NCBI GenBank assembly: GCA_026874595.1
Contig: CM049312.1
Coordinates: 56,299,429-56,363,428, forward strand
Direction of reading: 5' to 3'
Length of the DNA: 64,000 nt
Source of the DNA: Sipunculus nudus
Lineage: Eukaryota > Annelida > Sipuncula > Golfingiida > Sipunculidae
This document shows positions 1-10,090 of the stretch, in pieces. The position numbers and the translations under genes are program-made. Position 1 is the first letter of the stretch; every line of letters begins with the position of its first letter. The notes beneath the pieces were generated by a model, which saw only the letters and a list, made by a program, of their open reading frames with translations, was not told the DNA's origin and made no database searches.

Positions 1-2721
1 CTCTGCCCCATTTTCTAAGCCCTTCTGAGGATAACAGTCTCTTTAACGTAGATACTTTTTATCTGTAAGCACTGACAAAAAATGTTATTTTTAAGTATTT
101 TCAAGCACACACAAAGTTTAAATACTTTGCATATCAGCCTGAGAAAGCTTCTCTCCTTTGACTCTTGCACTGTCTGTCAGGGTCTGTCCAATTCATTACT
201 GATTCTGAGAGCATAAACCATGACGTCATACTTTTACATAATTTCCCACACTGAAATTTTGAGATAAACTTTTGATATGAAAGTTACTATACTTGAAGAA
301 GAATGAAGTTTTCTTCTGTAAAATTAAAAAAAAAATCGAACAAACATTAAAATCACTGTAATTACTCCATAGTACTTTATTGTATGAAATGTAGATGAAT
401 AGCTGAATTTAAGAATTATGACCACTGGAATATAAGTCAGCCAAACTCAGCAACAATCCTGTAAGCTGAAACTTCTGTTATATAACAACATCAGGAACAT
501 CTCTGTCAACTGCTAAATAGCCTTATTTGTACTTAAAATAGATAAAAAACAGTCACTGTTGACTAATTCTAATTAAAATACCAGTACACTGTATTTGTTT
601 GAAGACAATATTTAAGTAACAGTCAAGATGTCAGAGTTTATTATATAAACATTTTTTTCCATTTAAAACATTGTATTTTACAGAATAAAAATTTAGAATG
701 AATGTTAATGTAACTTGCAACAAATGACTTAGTGATAATTAATTGTTAATACAAAACTGCACACCCAAAAGCTGCAAATACCTGTCTCATGTACTGATGT
801 ATCAAAGGGATATACAAATATCACAATACAATCCTTCATCTTCAGAGAGTGACATTATGTGGTAATGTACCTTCATCATATAAAAAGCAAATATATGTGG
901 GACCTTGTGGCCTTAACAGGCCAATTCAGCCAAAGTGCATAACATGAGCTGTGCCACATATAGTCCAAAATGCAAAAGCACCTCTCCCTGTGAAGGAACT
1001 GTTTTAAGGCAATTGAGGTATTGTCATTAAGTGAATAATCAAAATTATATTTTAGTTGATTAACTGTACAAATGGGAAAGTAGTTAAATAATGATTTATG
1101 TTAAGAAGACTGGCCCCTTTAAATTATCATGTATATTTAGAATATCATATTAAATGACATTTTAAATGCACCCTGTAAGGTATCATTAATATTTATAAAA
1201 TACCATAATAGGTGACATTTTAAATGTCACTGTTTACTGTTTAACATATCCTACCTTAATAATGTTAATAATGTCTTTCCTCTGCAATTTTAAAAACACA
1301 ATTTTCATTTTTAAATATAGCAATATATAAATTCAGTATATTTACTGGAACAGTAGAATGCCAAGTAATTGTAAAATAAATAACTGGGTTATTCCTGCTC
1401 AAATGTGTCTCATGAATATGTATCACACAATGAATATGTATCACTTTTTGAATATGCATAATTTATCTAAAAGCTGCTTTTTTCTACTATAATTAAGTGC
1501 CATTTGGTGAATTTAATTTGAAACAAAAAGTAAACGTTTGAAAAGAATATACATTTTGGGTTAGCATATCACAAATAGACCATTTTCCTTGATGTTTGGA
1601 TGAACATTTTATAATGCAATTCACTTAAAAAGAAAAAGAAATGCTTTTCAGACATAAGGGTTGATCTGCACATAATATATATATAACCCCATATCTGCCC
1701 TGAACTCAAGAATGAAGTTCTGCCCTCAGATATTATATAAGGTTTCAAATATACAGTCGATAATTTGTAAAATATCCTGGCGGTAATGCCGGTAATTTAG
1801 TGATTCAAAATGACAGGTTTTTGTTCATCTTGCAGATGTCTACCTTTCTATGTATTTTACTAACAAGGACCATCTTTTAATATGACAATGGATACTGTGA
1901 GATGTGGGTCAGACTGTTGAATAAATAACACAGAGATTATAACAAAGTGTCACAGTTGCTGAAATTGGGTGAAACTTAGTGGGATACGTAGCATACAGCA
2001 ACTATTGTGGTACAGAAATAGATTGATTATAGAAAAAATATGATTATTAATGACCATATTTATTCTAATTTGGCAACCACTTAAAAGTAATTAATTTTCT
2101 TAAAGATGGATATAATGGAGGAAATACAACTCTGTTCCTGTTGACACTTCCGTGGTCGAGAATTTAGAGGCAGCCACTTTTCTTAAACATACCAAACCTG
2201 TGCAACAGTCGAGCGGTAACGTGGTGTGAGCGATAATTGGAGTATTTATGCTATTATTATACCGGTGCAGTTTGGCGTTTGCTTTTAATTTACACTTAGA
2301 TACATCTTATCCGTTTTCCTTCTCTCCCAACTTGGAAAAGAGACAGTCCCTTGACACTATAACCTATACTATAAAACTACTCAGTTTCAAATATGTCAGA
2401 GGCTCACAGGGCAATTTTTTTTCAATATTAAATATTGAGGTACCGGTTTTCAATTTCCCGAGGGCTCATTTGATTTTTATTTGAGATTATTCCCTATTAT
2501 GCTTTGATACATTTATGCTATTCTTATGTTCAAATGTATTCTTATTTGAAATTGCCATACACAGGATCAATGCGACAATGGTCTATTTACTATTACCAGT
2601 GTTCTAACTATTGCCCGCTGACCCAATGGTATTATATTTTCAAACTGCACAGACATAAAATGTCTTTCAGAAAATCATTCTGGTGTGGTGCTTAACAATA
2701 ATAATGCCTCGTTAGAATTAA
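1..2721. other. AT-rich sequence, no gene recognised
   Basis: No convincing coding exon, RNA gene or long repeat was seen. The short reading frames here are low-complexity and lack homology. The stretch 2100-2240 has slightly higher GC. Confidence 0.6.
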
Positions 2722-2844
2722 CTAATGGTTGTTGTGGACCATGGATGCGAAAATACTGTCTTGCTGTTGCAGCAGACTGTGGGGCATGTCGTGTTCCACG
2801 ATCTCACGGCTTTCAGTGCAGTTCATTATGGTCGCAACACGGTG
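2722..2844 (-). pseudogene. Second copy of SUR terminal exon, alternative or relic
   Basis: This 41-codon block reads HRVATIMN then EIVEHDMPHSLLQQ and IFASMVHNNH before a TAG stop, clearly homologous to exon 33, same strand, 16.1 kb downstream. It starts in the same phase directly after an acceptor (TTTTTTACAG). The first 75 or so bases at the stop end are roughly 90% identical by eye, while flanking sequence shows no similarity I can see. A 15-base in-frame deletion plus changes remove most of the strand IIVLKDG, so an encoded NBD2 tail would be abnormal. It may be a decayed duplicate or an alternative last exon. AATAAA on this strand occurs near 2476-2481. Confidence 0.8.
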
Positions 2845-3429
2845 CTGTAAAAAATGTATGTTACATAAATCTGGGATAAAAGCATTAACATGACCAAGTT
2901 TTATTTGAGTTTTATTGCCCTGACCTTGACCTTTCTTGGCTATGACCTTGACCTTTATCTGATGTCCTTAACTCAAAAAGTCAGAAATAAACACGTAAGA
3001 CACTCATGCTGAATGACTGATCACATGGGGGAAGCTAAGGCCTGTAGCTCAGATAAGACGGAAAATAGGGCAAACAAAAAAGTTCATTAGACATAATGAT
3101 GATAAATTACTGAGGTAAAGTAGCATAACAGGACTAGTCTAAATGTGTTTTCTTATCTTCAGCTTAGGCTCCAGCTAATAAAAGTTATTTTTCACAGACA
3201 GATGTAGATCACCTGCGATAAGATAAGAAATGACATGTTGTTGTCATCTGATAAGCAGTTAGGAACTATCAAAAAACGGAACAGGCGTATGCATGTGTAC
3301 GCTGTTGCATCACACTTGTTCAGTTAGAACAAGGAGGGAAGCATATTTATCTGTAATGAAAATAATATTTGCAGGAATTTTTTGTTAAAAGTTCAAACTG
3401 AAATATAATGACTAAGATCTACAGATCTA
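2845..3429. other. Non-coding, no feature recognised
   Basis: Contains a short local repeat of the type TGACCTTGACCTTT near 2920-2960. Nothing else recognised. Confidence 0.5.
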
Positions 3430-3750
3430 TTTTTTTTGTGGTGCATGGTGGCACAATAGTTAGTGCTCTGGACTTAGGTTGTGGGTTTGCGTCCTGATCT
3501 GATGGCCATCCATGCTAAGACTCCTGGCCAAAGTCTTCACCACAAGGGTGAGACCTCTCCACCCAGGGTGAATGAGCACTTGTCTAGCATGGGAAGCAGG
3601 CAAATATATACAACTTTCCAGCGCCGTGTGTGGCTGCTGGGTTGTATGCTCCTCGAGGCTGAGAAAACCTGCCATTAATCGCCCAAATAGACCAGGATAG
3701 CTAAGTGTAAAGTCAGATGGGGCTGAAGTCACTGAATATCACACTGTAAA
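3430..3750 (+). mobile_element. tRNA-derived SINE candidate
   Basis: The head TGGCACAATAGTTAGTGC resembles a pol III A box, and GGGTTTGCGTCCTG about 45 bases on resembles a decayed B box, the usual spacing of a tRNA-like SINE head. A roughly 250-bp body follows, with no coding frame. No clear target-site duplication was seen. Confidence 0.45.
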
Positions 3751-3909
3751 CCTCCTACCATTATTGTTTTAACAGGTCTATCTTTGAATGAATTATTTGG
3801 CTTTTACCACCAATGCCATAAACATGATTTGTACAATAAATCGCACCATAATGCTGTACCATGGTGAGTATGCATAAACCAGGCAAAAATATGGTTTAGT
3901 AACAATAAA

Positions 3910-4040
3910 TCTTGAATCCAACAGTGTTCAGCTGGAGTATGACAAAGCCTAGTTGTAAAGTAACTATGAATAAAAAAAAACTAACAGTGTTCAGATGGGG
4001 TATGACAAAGCCTAGTAGTTAAGTTACTATGAATCATAAA
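3910..4040. repeat. Tandem duplication, two units of about 65-70 bp
   Basis: AACAGTGTTCAG...GTATGACAAAGCCTAGT..AAGT.ACTATGAAT occurs twice in a row with a few substitutions and an A-run between. Confidence 0.7.
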
Positions 4041-4369
4041 TCTAACTGTCGTGTGATAAGTGTATCAGCGGAAATTTCGCAGTACTGAATTTACATATGG
4101 TATGTTTTCGTGTGAGATGAACTTGGGCAGGAATTTCTCTGAGATCTAGTACACGATCAAACACAAAATAAGAAAATAACATGAAATATAACTTAAATAG
4201 ATAACGTTCAACAATCTGAAGCAAATCTGACAACAATAAAAATACGGTTGCAACACAAGAACTAAGATAAACATATTTTTAACCATATAACAGTCAATGT
4301 TTAAATTAACAATTCTTTAAACAATCTTAAATGCAACATAACATAACAGGAAAATAGTGTGTTATATAA

Positions 4370-4760
4370 ATGATAACACATGGCTGTACAAATTCCTCAA
4401 GTCTATAATTGCTGATTATACAAAAAATTAATTTAACAAATCGCTCAGTTCTGTTCAAATACACCGCCATATAGAAATACACGAGAATCGTTGGCTCCTA
4501 AAGTATACAATTTTACAGTTGCTCACATTTAAATTGTTTGCTTTTTTATCTCATTAAAGAACTGTGACGTTCATCTAATTATCATCAGATCAACTAAGGT
4601 CCATGTATGTTTCTATCCTCACATTGATATCAATGATAATCAGCCGAGTAGTACTTCCATTACACCCCTGCTGCTTCTCTTTGTTAATGCTCCCTGTACA
4701 GGATTTGGTTCTTCAGGACTCCCCAGCTTAGACTTTTCTGTAATGAGGTATGTAATATAT
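4370..4760. repeat. Duplicated module, copy A, block 1
   Basis: Aligns by eye with 8945-9345 over about 390 bp. Shared strings include TAATTATCATCAGATCAACT and TTCTTCAGGACTCCCCA. On the minus strand both copies show an acceptor-like CAG followed by an open frame starting KSK.GSPEE, ending at stops 4640-4642 (copy A) and 9195-9197 (copy B). The predicted C-terminal parts diverge. Could be the last exon of a small unidentified gene. Confidence 0.7.
4640..4737 (-). CDS. Possible terminal exon, unidentified duplicated gene, copy A
   Basis: After acceptor ATTACAG the frame reads KSKLGSPEEPNPVQG and stops after 31 residues. The paralogous frame at 9195-9319 starts KSKMGSPEELDSVQE. No family recognised. 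No upstream exon with the right phase was established, so coding status is uncertain. Confidence 0.25.
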
Positions 4761-5160
4761 ATTTATTATATAAGTACATTACAGAGGTATTTAACCTTTT
4801 CAGTACATAATAGCATATTAATTAACTAAATGTATGTATATAAGAATTAAAGTTTATATAAGTATTTAAGTTTAAAATATATGTGTAAAAGTATATACAT
4901 ATGATAATATATATATATAAGTATTTAAGTCTAAATTTTTAATTTAAATGTTTTAAAAGTATATGAATATATATATATATATATGTGTGTGTTTGGTATC
5001 ATGCAACAACTCAGGTATAACAGATTTTACGAGTTTATGGATTTTAAGTCTATAACTCAGTAGTTACATTATAAACGCCAAAAAAAAACCCCAGTAAATC
5101 AATTAAAACTAAAAGTAATATATAAGTTGAAGAAAATTCATTTGTAGTTATGAAAAAACA

Positions 5161-5290
5161 TCTTACCGTGCGTTAAGGAACTTTATGGCTGCCTGGTCGT
5201 CCGTCGGTTCTGTCCGAATGATGTCAAATATAGAAGGCCGTCTGAGTGAGCTGTCGTCCTCTGTGTCAGTGTGTGTTGATTTGACGTAGC
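5161..5290 (-). CDS. Possible exon of unidentified gene
   Basis: An open frame, DDSSLRRPSIFDIIRTEP continuing to IKFLNA, ends at a good donor (CACG/GTAAGATG at 5166). It is flanked upstream by a stop, so would need an acceptor within 5270-5300. It looks like ordinary protein sequence but matches no family I recognise. It is absent from module copy B. Confidence 0.25.
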
Positions 5291-5308
5291 TTTATTGTTC
5301 TTTAATCT

Positions 5309-5700
5309 GTGTCTTTCCAACGTCACTTTCATGTATGTCGGTGTGTATGTCTGTCGTCAGTATCCTGTATGTCAGTCAGTGTCGATGAGTTGTTAGTATC
5401 TTGTTTGTCAGTCTGTGCCTGTGTATTGTCAGTATTCAGTATGTCCGTCTGTGTCTCGTCAGTATCCTGTATGTCAGTTAGTGTCGATGAGTTGTAAGTA
5501 TCTTGTATGTCAGTCTGTGCCTGTGTATTGTCAGTATTCAGTATGTCCGTCTGTGTCTCGTCAGTATCCTGTATGTCAGTTAGTGTCGATGAGTTGTAAG
5601 TATCTTGTATGTCAGTCTGTGCCTGTGTATTGTCAGTATTCTGTATGTCAGTCTGAGTCGGTGTGTTGTCAGCAGCCTGTATGTCAGTAATTGTTGGCAT
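5309..5700 (-). repeat. 102-bp tandem repeat, open on the minus strand
   Basis: A 102-bp unit (34 codons) repeats from about 5360 to 5680, itself built of shorter TGTATGTCAGT-like units. Read on the minus strand it gives acidic Thr/Asp/Gln-rich repeats such as TDIQDTDETQTDILNTDN; it is also open on the plus strand. This may be a minisatellite or a repetitive exon of the module-A gene. Confidence 0.75.
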
Positions 5701-5841
5701 GTCACCACTGGTATCTCCGTCTGTCTGTGCAGGGTTTTTATCTGTCCTGTTCGTCCGTCGGCCTGTGTGTTGTTTCCAGGTACTGAGTGTCCACAGTGTT
5801 AATGTTGTGTCTTTCCGTAAAGTACTTTTTGTTTTTCTCGT

Positions 5842-6024
5842 TTAAGTTGTTGCAATTTCGTTCATCGCGCCGCCTACAGTCATCTCTATGTCTCTTACTT
5901 TTGGTGTCCTCTGTCGGTCGTCTCGTCTGTGTACTGAAGTCCTAAGTCGTGTCCTCATGCTTGATTTCAATGGACATCTTATAAAGTACAAATCTTCCAG
6001 GATATTGTCTTTATAAACAGACAT
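5842..6024 (-). CDS. Short conserved frame, module copy A (60 aa)
   Basis: Starts MSVYKDNILEDLYFIRCPLK. The paralogous frame at 9826-9948 starts MAVSKENILEDLFLIRCSLK. The first 35 or so codons keep frame in both copies with mostly conservative changes, suggesting a real first exon. A possible donor (CCAAAA/GTAAGA) lies near 5900 in copy A only. Function unknown. Confidence 0.4.
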   Translation of the reverse strand: MSVYKDNILEDLYFIRCPLKSSMRTRLRTSVHRRDDRQRTPKVRDIEMTVGGAMNEIATT

Positions 6025-6170
6025 TTCTTCTTTAAGCTCAGATCAATGGATGATTTGAGTGGTGTATCTTAATGAAGCTTCTTCACGTATATATTACTTT
6101 ACGTAATATGGTAATCCGGGAAACGTGATGCCATTAGCTAGGCCAGTATTTGCACCCTCGCCATGGCAAC
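5850..6170. repeat. Duplicated module, copy A, block 2
   Basis: Aligns with 9805-10090 including the short frame and about 150 bp upstream of it on the minus strand. The two modules lie in the same orientation about 4-4.5 kb apart. Confidence 0.75.
6060..6130 (-). promoter_or_regulatory. Conserved promoter-like block with HSE-type palindrome, copy A
   Basis: On the minus strand, upstream of the short frame: CCATATTACGTAA, then ACGTGAAGAAGCTTCAT. It contains AGAAGCTTCA, a perfect nGAAnnTTCn heat-shock-type pair, plus ACGT cores. The same order is kept in copy B near 9990-10035. Regulatory role is inferred. Confidence 0.4.
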
Positions 6171-7388
6171 TTTACGTGTCGCCATTAGTTCTGGGCTATT
6201 TGGTTTGGTTGGAGAGACCCATTTACAGGCTGTATATTTATATAATACATTGTATTAAGTAATGTGCATATTTTGTTGATATAATGCAGGAAAATGTTTT
6301 CCATGGAATTTCTTTTTTAATCATGTTATACACCAAACTCAAACTCAACATCTGAACATTCACTTTATTTCAAAGGAGAAGGGAACTGAGTGCCTCGTTT
6401 CCGAGATAAACATCAATTTAAAAACAGAATTTTTACCTACTTCATGAATTCCACCTTCAAGCCAACCCAACTTCACTAAGGCCGATACTGCCAAAACATT
6501 TGAAACACGTTTCATAAGTCCACTGTTGTAACGAAAATACGCATTAATTCTCAAATATTTTGTCTAACTTGGGAACTTTTTAAATGAATATTTTGAATAC
6601 CGCCCTGGACATCGTGGTATTTACTGTATATATACTTGACTATGAACATAACGAACAACAACCATGCCCCCTCTTCATGATGTTGGTTTACAGTAACCTT
6701 TCAGGGACACCTCTTTGCGTGCCGTCATTGTCATATGTGACGTAACGGATCACGCTTGACAGATGGCCGCAGTGTCACATGCAACAAGTGCAAGTGTTAA
6801 AATATGCTAGAAAAAACCATAAACACTCATTCTTGGGTTATTTAGGCTTGGATTTACACCAAAATTAAACTTCACCAACATTATCACAACACCAACCTAT
6901 GAAAAATTTCGATAATATTCATTATTCCGTCTTCAGATATCGTCCGGACATCCAAAAATACACACATACGTGGAATGAAAACAATAACCCTCGTTTCGCG
7001 CAGGGTTATATATTAAACCCCTCTACAGTTTGACTATATTATGCAAAGACATAAAAGAACAGTTTCTGAGGAATAGAAAATTCCCAATGCGCTTGAATTG
7101 TTATTAGTTTAGATTTCGGATAAATTTGTGACTTTTCTGAGTTATCTCAAATATTAAGTAAATAATAAAGAGGTAGATCATATATTGTGAAAAACCATAA
7201 GAAAATTTCAGATAGATAATAGTTATTAGGAAATGACCCAGAGAAGTTATAAATTTAGCCGAAATCTACACAAATAGCAATTCAAGCGCCTGTGTCTTTA
7301 CATTGCATGATCAAAATTTCCATTCCCATATTTGGTAAACCACCTCAAATACCCTCCACCCAGTACCTGTGTATCCCACGTACCCACG

Positions 7389-7433
<45 letters not shown>

Positions 7434-8944
7434 CTTAGTTTTCTTTATACCCATGAAACGCCAACCCAATATAACCTCCACCCCCCACCCCCGGGTATCG
7501 CATTTCTGGCTCCGCCACTGATTACAGCCCCCTCACCGCTGCAATTCTGGCTACCCCCCCCCCCCTACCCCCATCTCGGAGATACATTGACGCTACTCAC
7601 ATTATTACGTTTTCAGAATGAATGTATCAAAATAAAAGTGCACTTGTCATGAAAGGCGATCAAATGATGTAAAAATATGTTGTTTTTTATTTTACATTTC
7701 AAATTTAATCTCTCTCAATTTCTCTTCATTGTAAGGTACTCCATTTATTTTCACTCTGACTAACGTCAACAATATGCTTCTTTGGATCTTTTGTTTTATG
7801 CCAGCTATTCACCTATACCTAAACTATAGAATTTATGTGATTTCTGGTTTACTCCACCTACACATTAATGAACTCTAGGTTATTCCTGTTAGGAAAAGTT
7901 CTATTAATTAAAGGGACATTATCTGGATCAATGTTATGACTTTTCTTTCACATTGTCAGTTCAGATTTGCTCATTTCCTCGCATACGGCTGTTTAACACC
8001 TTGTTATGACTGTGCGTGTTGGAAAACACAGTCAACTTGTGTCTGTTTACCAGACAAAGCCGCGTGACGGGGGGTCCGATTAAGAGGGGCAACAAGCGGT
8101 GTTTCAGCCAATTCAGCTAGGGCATCTCCTGATTGACACGTGTGGCACACAGCCCCATGCACTGTGTTTATGTTGACACCTGTGATCGAGCCCGGTTCAT
8201 CGTTTTTAACTTTTATTTAGGCCTACAGGAGTAAGGAAAACGGTTTCAAGGCAATAGTTTGGCAGGTACAGACTTATTTTAAAGGACAGAAGCTATTTTT
8301 CGTGTTAACTGAACATTCTTAATTTGTGATGGATGTATGACCTTGTTTATCTACAAGCTGTTATAAACACAGCAATGTTGACAAAAGGGGGAAAAACATG
8401 TTATCTATAAGGTAATTGGACGCATTTATGCGGAAGTCGAACGGTCACTAGTTTCTAAACGTCCTTTGCAAAATTCTGTATTTTCGTCATATGCTTACTC
8501 GTCGAATATTTTTGGATTAATTTTTGCGTGGCCCCACATTTTATTATCACGTGGGTTTGAACAAAACGAACAGCATGCATTTGGGCGGCGGAGTCGGCGT
8601 GTTCCGGATTATCTTATGAAAGGTTCAAGGATTATCTTTAGTTAACAGATGTCAGATATCGGACTAGGTCCCTTTAATGTTTTATTCTTATCTGGGGAAA
8701 AATACAGATACGGGAACCAGGGCATGATTTCAAAACATGTATTTATCAGTTGTAAGGGCTATATAAGACCTGTTAAAACTCAATTGTTCAAAACAACAAC
8801 AGTATTTTGTGCATTAAATTTACATCAATATAAGATTTATCCAGATTTAACTTGTAAATCTTTTAAAAGTTTAATGATCTGGAGTAAAAATATTTTAAAA
8901 TATGAAATATGAAACGCCAGATCCAAACATATTGTCCTAACAAT
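6171..8944. other. Non-coding between duplicated modules
   Basis: AT-rich sequence with a (TA)n tract at about 7392-7431, C-rich runs near 7480-7570, and no recognised exon. Small open frames here lack homology. Confidence 0.5.
7392..7432. repeat. (TA)n microsatellite
   Basis: About 40 bp of uninterrupted AT dinucleotides. Confidence 0.95.
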
Positions 8945-9345
8945 ATATGTTGAACACTGTCCATCATGTGTAGAATTGCTGATTTTACAAAATAATAATT
9001 TAACAAATTGCTCAGGTCTCTTCAAACACACCACCATGCAGAAATGCTCGAAACTCGTTGGCTCTCAGAGTATATAACTGTTATCACATTTTATTTCTTT
9101 GCGTTTTTTATGACATAATGAACTGTGAAGTTCATTTAATTATCATCAGATCAACTGAGGTCAATGTATGTTTCTTTGCTTGGATACGCCCTTCTCACAT
9201 AGGTATCGATGATAACCAGCCGAGTTGGCCTTTGATGATATCCTGGCTTCTTGTGCCGCTTTTTGATTTTGCTTCTTGAACAGAATCCAGTTCTTCAGGA
9301 CTCCCCATCTTAGACTTTTCTGCAATGAAGAATGTAATTAACATA
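8945..9345. repeat. Duplicated module, copy B, block 1
   Basis: Partner of 4370-4760, same orientation. See copy A for shared strings. Confidence 0.7.
9195..9319 (-). CDS. Possible terminal exon, unidentified duplicated gene, copy B
   Basis: After acceptor TTGCAG the frame reads KSKMGSPEELDSVQEAKSKS and stops after 41 residues. It is longer than copy A and differs at its C-terminus. No family recognised. Confidence 0.25.
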
Positions 9346-9494
9346 ATTATATAAGTACATTACAGAGGTGCATATCCTTTTAAGTACATACAAGCATATT
9401 AATAAAATACATGTATGTATATAAGAATTGAAGTTTATATAAATATTTTAGTGTAAAATATCTGTAAAAGGATACATATCTGTAAAAGGATTCA

Positions 9495-9775
9495 TATCTG
9501 GCGTAGTTCGAGTATCGTAGGGAGCCTATGCGGAGGCCGCGCAGCTTTGTCGACCTCCGTTAGAATTAAAAGCAAAAATGCGTCTTAAATCCTTGGATTG
9601 CTGCCCGAACATCGATCGCATGTTGGCCGCTGCCCGAGTGATCTACGGGCGACCTGTTTACCAGCTCTGCGACCTCAAAAATCGTCATTGGAAATTCGCT
9701 GATTTAAGAACAGGTTTCGCTGCCCTGCGATCGTCGCCAGACCCCTAAAAATCGGACGGGCTCCGTTTTGAATAT
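9495..9775. other. GC- and CpG-rich insertion in copy B
   Basis: A roughly 280-bp block with many CpG dinucleotides interrupts the AT-rich module and has no counterpart in copy A. No coding frame or terminal repeat was identified; it may be an inserted element. Confidence 0.45.
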
Positions 9776-9825
9776 GTGACGTACAATAAAAAAAAATGGT
9801 TATTTACAGTCGCCTACAGTCATAT

Positions 9826-9948
9826 CTATGTCTCTTTCATTTGGTGTCCTCTGTGAACTGAAGTCCCAAGTCGTGTCCTTATGGTTGATTTCAGTGAACA
9901 TCTGATAAGGAACAAATCTTCAAGGATATTTTCTTTAGAAACAGCCAT
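9826..9948 (-). CDS. Short conserved frame, module copy B (40 aa)
   Basis: Starts MAVSKENILEDLFLIRCSLK and ends at a TAG where copy A continues. Preserved frame with copy A over about 33 codons. Function unknown; the earlier stop may mean this copy has decayed. Confidence 0.35.
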   Translation of the reverse strand: MAVSKENILEDLFLIRCSLKSTIRTRLGTSVHRGHQMKET

Positions 9949-9984
9949 TTCTTCTAAAATCACAGACCTATGGATGACTGAAGC

Positions 9985-10040
9985 GGTGTATATTGATGAA
10001 GCTTCTTCACGTTTATGTTTCCTCACGTAATATGGTATCC
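9985..10040 (-). promoter_or_regulatory. Conserved promoter-like block with HSE-type palindrome, copy B
   Basis: Same AGAAGCTTCA palindrome (9997-10006 region) and CCATATTACGT as in copy A, in the same order upstream of the short frame. Confidence 0.4.
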
Positions 10041-10090
10041 GGGAAACGTGACGTCATAAACAGCAAGACCAGTCTTTGCACTCTCGCTAT

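Larger units (their letters stand above)
9805..10090. repeat. Duplicated module, copy B, block 2
   Basis: Partner of 5850-6170. The 102-bp tandem repeat of copy A is absent here. Confidence 0.75.

Noticed and set aside
3460-3732. Coding frame of 90 aa on the minus strand
   Set aside because: It overlaps the tRNA-like SINE and has no recognisable homology.
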